Assembly (NCBI GenBank): GCA_963576725.1
Contig: OY755252.1
Coordinates: forward strand, 58,244,816 to 58,308,815
Direction: 5' to 3'
Source of the DNA: Azorinus chamasolen
Lineage: Eukaryota > Mollusca > Bivalvia > Cardiida > Solecurtidae
Length of the DNA: 64,000 nt
In this document: positions 56,850 to 64,000 of the stretch, one piece after another
How positions within the stretch are numbered: position 1 is the stretch's first letter
Layout: each line of letters begins with the position of its first letter
Made by a program: the position numbers and the translations under genes
Notes under the pieces: generated by a model
Databases searched by the model: none
The model's input: the letters and a program-made list of their open reading frames with translations, nothing else
Told to the model about the DNA's origin: nothing

Positions 56850-57184
56850 AGTGCCAAACAATTTGAATTCTGGTGAGATGCCGCCAGTTTGGACGCCGCT
56901 TTATGCCGCCAGTTTGGACGCCGCTTTATGTGGCCAGTTCCACCGCCAGCGTGCAAAGAATTACTTCGTCTAATTACGTACACATTGTACCATATATTAA
57001 CTCTTACCATGATGTCAAGATGTCTTCTAAATTTCTAGTGCGATTTTACTACTTCCGAGTTGAGTATGCTGTTTGGCACATAGCCAATTGTTTCTCAAAA
57101 GCGCAATCAAACCGTAAGTATTTAAAACTGCAACAGAACCAACTCTCAGCTTATGTGACTAAAACCTGAGCCCTAAATGTTGTC
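56850..57184. other. 5' intron of gene A, unassigned
   Basis: A 26-bp direct duplication (GCCGCCAGTTTGGACGCC then GCTTTAT) lies at 56880-56930. The 98-codon frame at 56873-57169 spans it and is not conserved. Confidence 0.45.
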
Positions 57185-57436
57185 TTAATCCTTTTCTCCA
57201 TAACTACGCCTTTCTACACCTTTGCAAACAGAGTAGACCCAGATCAGATGCTCTTGTATGAGCCGTCTGGTCAATGTCTGCTCTATTTGCTTATTATATA
57301 TAGCATATATAATATATGATTATACAGTTTCTGCCATGGCCAAATATTCCTGCGTCAATGTGATATTATAAAAACGATAATTAATATTCATGATGTTATC
57401 TTTCCTTACATGAATATTCAATGATTAAAGGGTTAA
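57185..57436. mobile_element. TTAA-type MITE (about 252 bp)
   Basis: TTAATCCTTTTCTCCATAAC...ATGATTAAAGGGTTAA. The internal palindrome is worn (CAGATCAGATGCTCTTGTAT with GAGCCGTCTGGTCA). Confidence 0.7.
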
Positions 57437-57708
57437 AGGAGTGAACAGTTGCCCCATGCTTCATTAAACCCCTTCAAATGATTCGAACACGATGGTATAT
57501 TAAACTGGCATTGGTCAATATTGCATAGAATTATCATTACTTCATACTTATATTAGAGTAAATGTTAATTAGTTTAACCCTTTTCTTCATATAAACGCTT
57601 TTTCACGCATTTGCAAACAGACCCAGATCAGACGGCTACCAAACAATACAAAAAGTAATATTTTTTTACTTTTGAAAGGTAGATTGAACTTAACAGTTTT
57701 GTTTTTAC
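57437..57708. other. 5' intron of gene A, distal part
   Basis: It includes a truncated MITE arm (GCATTTGCAAACAGACCCAG, 57608) and joins the conserved promoter block at about 57640. Confidence 0.45.
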
Positions 57709-57885
57709 CTTTATTTACATTTGTCCAGTAAACATCACGCTGCACACTTCTGTTGGGCACACTTTATAATACAGTCAGTCCATACACAAGGCGACATGTT
57801 CGTGAAGTGACAGATTCATTCGACCAGAACCCCTAAATCACCGTAGAATTCTCGGAAGCAATGTAACCGGCGACATTATATACAC
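57709..57885 (-). promoter_or_regulatory. Gene A putative promoter and 5' non-coding exon
   Basis: The minus strand has GTGTATATAATGTCGCCGG (TATA-like, 57877-57883), then CGCCTTGTGTATGGACTGA, AGAAGTGTGCAGCGTGATG and the donor AATAAAG|GTAAAAAC at 57709. Order and spacing equal those of gene B. It would splice over about 1.2 kb to the acceptor before 56502. Confidence 0.55.
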
Positions 57886-59270
57886 TATTTACATGTCCAT
57901 TACAATAATAGCAACTAATGGTCAGTTATTGAATTGTAAACACATTGACACAGTATACGTTTCTAGTTTATTGACTTAATTGCGGTTGTAAATATACCGA
58001 CCTTATCGGACTGAAAGCACTTTATGCAAAAACCTGTAAATGCATTTAATTCAACCTGTCTAGAGCGATCAGTTAATACAAACTGGTATCCTTTCAAACA
58101 AGTGACTGCTTAATGTAGAATGAGAGTAATGCAGAAAACTACTTTAACTCGATCCCTCCTAGACCATTTTATATCAAACATCTTTGAATAAATCTACCGA
58201 AAAAGAAAATTTACTAGAGAAAAGAAAAACATTGATATTGTGTAGATTTGAAACCATTGTAATAAATAGAGAGCTATTCTTATTAGCACAAATATATTTC
58301 ACTGTGTATGTATTTCCATTGAATTATGTCATAATAAGAGGATCTTACATGAGTGTTCATTACAAATAGCTTTTAGGAAACGAGTTTACTATTATAGTAT
58401 GACACGAGCTTAGGCAGGTGTCATATTCATAATAGTAAACGAGTTTCATGAAAACAATTTGTAATGAGCACGAATGTAAGATTCTTTTATCACATTTATA
58501 AGCCTTAAAATGCAAAAGAAAATGGAGCAGGCTATAACTGACGGCTGTTTCGGCCATTCCTTACAAACAGCATAGTAATACACCGGACGAAGCAAATAAA
58601 GCTCTACGATTGGCTAGCTAACAATTATTAATTTGCAAAACATGCACTAGTGCATATCCGCGATTTACGGCACTCAGTCACGGCACACCCACAATGCAGA
58701 TTATGTGATAATAACATATCTTACAATTGTCAATAAATTCCGTTCCTAATTTTTAATATTGGACGATTTATATATTTCTCTTTATAGCCGTAAATATTTT
58801 ACTTCCTTCCATAGAAGATTTAACCTGTTTTATTCTGCGTAGGAAAATCTGTCTCTTTACTTCTGAAAGAAAAACATCTGGTATGAGATCTTTTTGACAT
58901 TATCCCAACCATATACACCTATTTTCAATATTTAGATCAAGATGATATTCCAGTACTTTGTTTGCAATGGCAGTTGACAATAGTTTAACTTCACAACATT
59001 CCTTATATAGGTGAACTATAGGGGCAACTGATCTATTTATCACAATGGTTTCAAACTACAAACTTCTAAAAGTTTCCTTTTCTCTAGTTAATGCTCCTTT
59101 CCGATTTATTCAAAGAGGCTATAAAAATAGCCGATGAGGAAATGGGTTAACATTGATAACATATGAACAAATAGAGCGGACTTCCTAGAAATATTGTCTA
59201 ATGTGGGTCTACTCTGTTTGCGATAGCGTCAAATGCGTGGTCACGGATTAATAGGTTAACCCTTTCCCTC
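57886..59270. other. Upstream flank of gene A
   Basis: It is collinear with gene B to about 58130. Bases 58335-58395 and 58432-58495 form an inverted repeat (AACGAGTTTACTATTATAGT and inverse) able to fold. Bases 59030-59100 carry a CACAATGGTTTCAAACTACA fragment as in other MITEs. No gene is supported. Confidence 0.5.
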
Positions 59271-60362
59271 ATAGTCTATGTCGGGGTTTGACTGTATATT
59301 TGTGGAGTTCGGGATGTGTTGAGGAGCTACACCAATGTCTCTTGTCATATATCTAGATTTAATCCCAGATCATGGTAATCATAGCATAATGGTCATCATA
59401 ATGATCATCTGAAATAACAAAGAACAATAGTAAGAATACACACAAATTAATACATAAATACAGTGATAAACATACATATTGTACAATAATGATTCAAGTA
59501 CGGGTTTCGTATGGCGATAAACACTCGGCTTAGTACAAATTACATAAATATGTTAATAGCGAAATAACGAAAAGGTACATTTACTAGAATGTTAGTCTCA
59601 TTATTGACCCGTAAGACAGCATGCTAATTTTGTGACAGGTGCCGTCTTACAGTCTTTGCCGGGATAGCGTTAAAACCGAAAGTAGCTCGATATCACCATT
59701 TAGAGTACACAGATGTGAACTAACTAGAATGTATGAAACCTAAAAATGTCATTATCTATAAAATGTTAGAATATATCAATCGAGAATATATTTACCTGTA
59801 TAAATATTAAATTTATCCAAAGTTTATCAAAATAAGCAAACTAAATATAGCGACTGTTTGTATTTTTCAAAAGTTCCGCTGCCAATCACGTGATATCCGG
59901 TTAGTATAAAATGTTAGTTTGAGTTATGTCCCTTCAACAGTATTAAACATGCGGATTAATGGATCTAGAAATGAGTAATCAAAAGAAAATTAACACAATA
60001 CTGCTGGTAAATTTATTTATTTCAATAACTCTGTAGTTTTCACCCTATGACATATACCTTATCACCAAACCTCCTCGCATTAATCTACTAAACGGAAAAT
60101 TTACTATAAATATATTTTATTTACAATCGTGTGGTTTAAAAATGAACGTGATGAATGCTCTATGCCATACGTATATCACAATGGTTTCAAAAAGCGATTT
60201 TTACAGAGGCTCCAATGTGACCAAATGGTGTAAGCAAACACTTCCTCTCTTCCTCTTCCGCTAGTTTTAAAATTTATCGATTTTATATCCTGGATACAAA
60301 TTAAACAGAAACGGAAATGCAAGCAGTTAAGCTGAACCCTTTCGGCGCCATATTTCAAATTG
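59271..60362. other. Unassigned intergenic
   Basis: AT-rich. I see no ORF, RNA gene or repeat family apart from a TTAACCCTTTCCCTCATAGT MITE-like start at 59258. Confidence 0.35.
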
Positions 60363-60500
60363 TCGTTCTCAAGCTTCTGATTAGTCAGATTTGAGGTCTC
60401 AAGCTTTTGAATGGTCAGATTTGAGCCAAAGGCTCAAATCTGACCAATCAAAAACTTGCGAACGAACTCGGAGTCAACTTAAAGTTTTATAAGCATGGAC
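60363..60500. repeat. Fold-back repeat with ATTGG/CCAAT boxes
   Basis: CTCAAGCTTTTGAATGGTCA faces its inverse across AGCCAAAGGCT, then AAGTTTTATAAGCATGGAC. Confidence 0.75.
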
Positions 60501-60733
60501 TCTGATCTTTCGAATTGTGTCTTATATCTGAATCGTTCAAGGCTCAGAGAAGTCTGTCACCGCGTGTAAAACAGCTTGTGTCTTGTTGAGACTCATCATA
60601 ATATTTTCAGCTAGTAAATATTCATGATGTCATTACTCCTTACACCGATAGTAAACAGGGAAGGGTTAAATGATCGGTATATAGATGTATTAAATGCATT
60701 AGCCAGATATAAGCGATATATATACAACTGCTC

Positions 60734-60983
60734 TTAACCCTTCGCTTGCTATTCGCGTCAATATACCTACCTGTAAATAGTGAAGACCCAGATGAGACAG
60801 CTCCTGCAGGAGCTGTCTCATCAGGATCTGCACTATTTACAAGTTGATTGTGTAACCCATGCACTCCACAGCAGTGATTGCACAGTGAACTACGTGCACA
60901 CAGTGAAGATATATGTAATTTCACAACAGGGCATGGGTAGAGAAGGAGAAATGTATTTTAAAATTCAGCGAGAGAAGGGTTAA
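60734..60983. mobile_element. TTAA-type MITE, complete (250 bp)
   Basis: Same family and length as 55397-55646, with a perfect palindrome centred on GCTCCTGCAGGAGC (60800-60813). Confidence 0.9.
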
Positions 60984-61240
60984 ATCTTTTTTTACAAACG
61001 ACTAGGATTCAGATGAGACGACTCATTAAGATCCAAAATGTTTAGCATTCGGTAAATAGTTACTCAAAGAAAATGAACGAAACGGGAGTCAGTGAAAATT
61101 AAAATCAGGGATTGGGCAGAAAAGGTATCTTTCAGCATAAGAAGGGTTACGTAAGTGAAGCCAATATGAGCAATATGTGAATATGTTTACATTCGATAAT
61201 GGGCAATTAGTTACCATTAGGCAATGAGCTTTTTGTGATC
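60984..61240. other. Unassigned intergenic
   Basis: It holds a worn TTAA-class arm (GATTCAGATGAGACGACTCA, 61007). No gene. Confidence 0.35.
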
Positions 61241-61392
61241 AGATTACAAAATGTCACGATTGTCTTGCTTCCGTGAATTCCACGCTGATTCTGATCGAAA
61301 GTATCTGTCACTCCCTGGACATATCGCCTTGGGAATAGAATGTGTGTTGATGTGTGCTCAACAGAAGTATGCAGCGTGATGTTTAAATGAAG
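61241..61392 (+). promoter_or_regulatory. Inverted copy of the family promoter and first-exon block
   Basis: The plus strand reads TTGCTTCCGTGAATTC, ATCGCCTTGGGAATAG, CAGAAGTATGCAGCGTGATG and the donor ATGAAG|GTAAAAAC, the same order as in A, B and C but on the opposite strand. Homology continues past the donor (CATTCGACGCAAATAAAC, TTTAGCATCTTAAC). The TATA position reads GATTACAAAATG. If live, it would start a gene running rightwards beyond 64000; no exon 1 is found in the remaining 2.6 kb. Confidence 0.5.
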
Positions 61393-61807
61393 GTAAAAAC
61401 GAAAATAATCATTTTGAGCTTGTTCTGCGAAATCAAAACAATGTGCTTTATGCATTCGACGCAAATAAACAAGTTTAGCATCTTAACAACGAGCAGTGAG
61501 CCGTGAATGTACTTTACATTTTGGAATGTTCCACGATTTGGTGGTGTTTGCGCTGCTGCAATCCATTTAACTATGGACAAAATCACGATTTTCTCATGCA
61601 TGTTTTGATATATAAAACAGACAGAATGCTGATTCTCCAAAAAGGTGGACTGCGCTAATTTTTATGGTTAACTGCTCGTTGTTTACTTATACTTAATCAT
61701 TTTAAACTGAGACTCGTCAATTTCCGTTAGCGTTTCCGACTATACATGGAGGAATTCGATTACCATACATACCAATAAATTGCTTATGTGTTGCTACCAA
61801 TATACGG
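61393..61807. other. Sequence downstream of the inverted first-exon block
   Basis: The first 100 bp still match the other loci; the rest is unassigned. The two overlapping minus frames (85 codons each) are antisense to the block. Confidence 0.4.
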
Positions 61808-61900
61808 CCTAAAGTGGTGCAGTTGAAAGAGCTTTGCCTGTCATTCTAGCGATTGCAGGTTCGAATCTAACTGATGCAGAAGTAATTGGATTTTTTTAAT
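61808..61900 (+). repeat. Likely tRNA-derived SINE head
   Basis: GTGGTGCAGTTGAAAGAGCT resembles an A box, GGTTCGAATCT is a near-perfect B box about 35 bp later, and a T-rich tail follows. The acceptor and anticodon arms do not fold as a proper tRNA, so I call it a SINE rather than a tRNA gene. Confidence 0.5.
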
Positions 61901-62089
61901 TTCTATTATTTGTTTGCACTTGATTTTTCAAAAATATACCATCATATATTACATACATTTATCATATACATATACGTATTTCGAAGTATATATATATATA
62001 TACATACTTATATATTTTTTTATTTCAAGTACACAACATAATTGCACACAAAGGGTCATTCTCCTTCGCTTACGGTCACTTTCAATCAT
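61901..62089. other. AT-rich linker
   Basis: AT dinucleotide runs (61988-62002). No gene. Confidence 0.4.
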
Positions 62090-62275
62090 TTAACCCTTCG
62101 CTTGCTGAAATTTAAAATACATTTCTCCTTCTTTACCCATGCCCTGTTGTATAATTACATATTTCTTCACTGTGTACAAGTATTTCGCTGTGCAATCGCT
62201 GCTGTGGAGTGCACAGGTTGCACAATCAACTTGTAAATAGTGCAGACCCTGATGAGACAGCTCCTGACACCTTTG
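62090..62275 (-). mobile_element. TTAA-type MITE, inverted and truncated
   Basis: TTAACCCTTCGCTTGCTGAA, then GCACTCCACAGCAG in inverse, and TGATGAGACAGCTCCTGACA, where the palindrome breaks off. Confidence 0.7.
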
Positions 62276-62715
62276 GATCAGCTTATACGTCGTGTGTACA
62301 ACGCTGTTAGGCAAACTTCACAGCCGTCAGGATCTAATTGGAGCACAAGTGGGTGAGTGGAATGCCATTTCACAATACCGATTATAGCGGCTGATCTGCA
62401 TTATGCGTCGGTGTAATAGGGAAAAGTGACCCCCGTAGTAGATCGACTGAGGGGTCGATTTATTATATAGTACTATGACCCCAGTCATAGTATTATGACC
62501 GGGAGAGTCGTAGTACTATGACCCCTCATATAACAAACTGACCCCCAAAGTAGATCGACCGGGGGTCGCGTTAATATAGTACTATGACCGAGTGAGTCAT
62601 AGTACAATACCCCCCCCCCCCTTACGTATAAGAAATTGACCTCACATACGAGATAACAAACTGATCCTAAAAGTTTGCATAAAAGTGAAGTGAATTCCTA
62701 CTTAGTTATCATTAT
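62276..62715. repeat. Degenerate repeats of TAGTACTATGACC
   Basis: The phrases GTAGATCGAC-GGGGTCG and AGTACTATGACC recur about every 40-60 bp from 62435 to 62615, in both orientations. A C-run is at 62611-62622. Confidence 0.65.
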
Positions 62716-63057
62716 AAATGTTTCCACCAAATGTATATGGGGCCCTGACAGAAAACCAAAGAGAGCCGAAGTCGGCGGGGCTGGGCCGCCCATGCGCCCT
62801 CAACCCAAAACCCCGGCACCACGCAATACATACCACATTCTCCTCGGGTAACGCAAACAAACAACAATATTTGAAACCAAACTTCTTTAATGTGATAAGC
62901 GTTGATACAACAGAATTGTTTGTGTTCTTGAGAATGGTTTATATATGAAATCATTTAAGTGTAATGTTAAACAATGTCGATGGGAGTGATATAGTTCAAG
63001 GTTAATTTTAGACACAACGGATGTGTCCACCACAGCCAAGCCCCGTGGGCACGAGAA
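62716..63057. other. Intergenic with a GC-rich patch
   Basis: Bases 62740-62830 are clearly GC-richer than the rest (GTCGGCGGGGCTGGGCCGCC). The 76- and 80-codon frames over it, one per strand, mirror each other, so neither is persuasive. It could be a fragment of another retroelement. Confidence 0.4.
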
Positions 63058-63140
63058 GTTGTTTCAACGTTGATTCAGCGTTGATAAACGTTGAATCAAC
63101 GTCGCACACGTCGAAACCACGTTAAATCAACGTCTAGTGC
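63058..63140 (+). repeat. Short repeats of CAACGTTGA
   Basis: Overlapping palindromes (TTTCAACGTTGATTCAGCG, AACGTTGAATCAACGTCG, TTAAATCAACGTC) at about 18-20 bp spacing. Confidence 0.75.
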
Positions 63141-63710
63141 CCGCGAGAGGAGTCTGGTTATATGAAATGACGAGCAAAATATGCATTATGTTCCATTTTT
63201 AAAAAGTATTTTCTTAAGTAGATAAAATCAATGGGGTCCGGACAATCCACCATCCCCTCCCCGCTGGACCCGCGCGAAGATACTTTATAACACGAGAAAA
63301 ATGACCCCTACGATAAATAGAGTGGGTCAAAATATCATAAGATTATTTTTTTATATTATTATGGCAAGAGAGTCACTATATTTCATAGTAAAATGGCCTG
63401 GGGTCATAGTACTTTATAATATATATCGACCCCTGGTGGATGTATTTTATCAATGCAGTCACTACATTTTATAACAAAATGGCCAGGGGGTCATGGTACT
63501 ACATGTTTATCATATATCGACCCCGTGATGGATGTATTTTCGCGAGGAAGTCACTATATTCTATAGTAAAATGACATAGAGGTCACCTGCTACCATAAAA
63601 AGAGTGGGTCAAAATAGTATAGTAGGGGTCAATATATTATGGAAAGGAAGTCACTATACTTTATAGTAAAATGACCGGAGGACATAGTACTATAATAAAT
63701 CTCAAAGCTT
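63141..63710. repeat. Degenerate tandem repeats of GTCATAGTAC-type units
   Basis: Four or five units of roughly 110 bp (GTCACTATATTTTATAGTAA, AATGGCC-GGGGTCATAGTAC, ATATATCGACCCC-GGTGGA) from about 63290, related to the 62.4 kb block. Confidence 0.65.
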
Positions 63711-63825
63711 GATCGAATCGGAAGAATCCAAATATTGCTACAAGTGTAAAAATTGAGCAGATATTATTTTTCACGTCGTGATAAGGATCAATGTGTTAAC
63801 AACAACGTATCTCGATATTGATCGA

Positions 63826-64000
63826 ATACAGTAAAACCTCGATTATTCGAACACTAAATACGCATTATTATCGATCTTTTAGACAGGTGGCAGCTTAATG
63901 CATTGTGAAAGTCATGCAGAAAGCTCCTCTAGGAGCTTTCTGCATGACTTTCACCATGCATTAAGCAGCCACCTGCCTAAAAGGGTCTAAATTCTTTTAT
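63826..64000. mobile_element. TA-type MITE, cut by the window edge
   Basis: It begins CAGTAAAACCTCGATTATTC after TA. Its palindrome (63885-63980) is GACAGGTGGCAGCTTAATGC with a near-perfect inverse, centred on GCTCCTCTAGGAGC. The right end lies beyond the window. It is close to 52395-52598. Confidence 0.85.

Noticed and set aside
61825..61880. tRNA gene
   Set aside because: A-box and B-box-like sequences exist, but the acceptor and anticodon arms do not pair; a SINE head is more likely.
62712..62954. Pair of 76- and 80-codon frames on opposite strands in the GC-rich patch
   Set aside because: Both arise from one stop-poor GC-rich stretch; neither has support.

Overview
The window looks like a eukaryotic, repeat-saturated, AT-rich genome, most likely a bivalve mollusc; I cannot name the species from sequence alone. 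The reasons are short spliced exons with GT/AG introns, several retrotransposon families, many fold-back MITEs, and repeats of a style I associate with bivalve genomes. There is no bacterial gene organisation.

The real genes form a tandem cluster on the minus strand. Three paralogues (called A, B and C here) each have three coding exons with identical intron phases: exon 1 (signal peptide plus a cysteine-rich PAN/Apple-like module), exon 2 (139 bp, an EB/EGF-like knot) and exon 3 (a six-cysteine PAN/Apple-like domain, then stop). A uses 56502-56209, 52896-52758 and 48226-47955; B uses 32117-31821, 29929-29791 and 28026-27755; C uses 9943-9647, 7760-7622 and 1395-1121. They predict secreted proteins of 234, 235 and 236 residues. 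Each gene also has a conserved upstream block with a likely non-coding first exon (57.7-57.9, 33.3-33.5 and 13.4-13.6 kb). A decayed exon 3 (46.8-47.0 kb), a stray intron-1 fragment (45.1-45.5 kb) and an opposite-strand copy of the first-exon block (61.24-61.39 kb) are traces of further units, the last one possibly a head-to-head neighbour running out of the window.

Almost everything else is repeats. Two sister retroelement families (R1 and R2) encode a reverse transcriptase with a YLDD box and have 3' ends carrying TG-rich tracts; R1 at 45.6-46.1 kb holds a run of about 144 TG units. Two old LINE-like remnants lie at the same positions relative to the gene exons in several paralogous units, so they predate the gene duplications. 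A 6.1 kb composite DNA element (14583-20670) has inverted termini of about 520 bp, a possible 5-bp target duplication and an interrupted ORF I cannot assign. MITEs fall into TA-flanked, CAGT-ended (Tc1/mariner or pogo type) and TTAA-flanked (piggyBac type) groups, yet many share one palindromic core.

The points most worth following are the tandem PAN-EB-PAN gene cluster, the shared palindrome core in unrelated MITE types, the composite element with its unknown ORF, and a 1.8 kb satellite (34.8-36.6 kb) whose roughly 145-bp unit carries direct AGGTCA repeats and a palindromic AGGTCAnnnTGACCT site.
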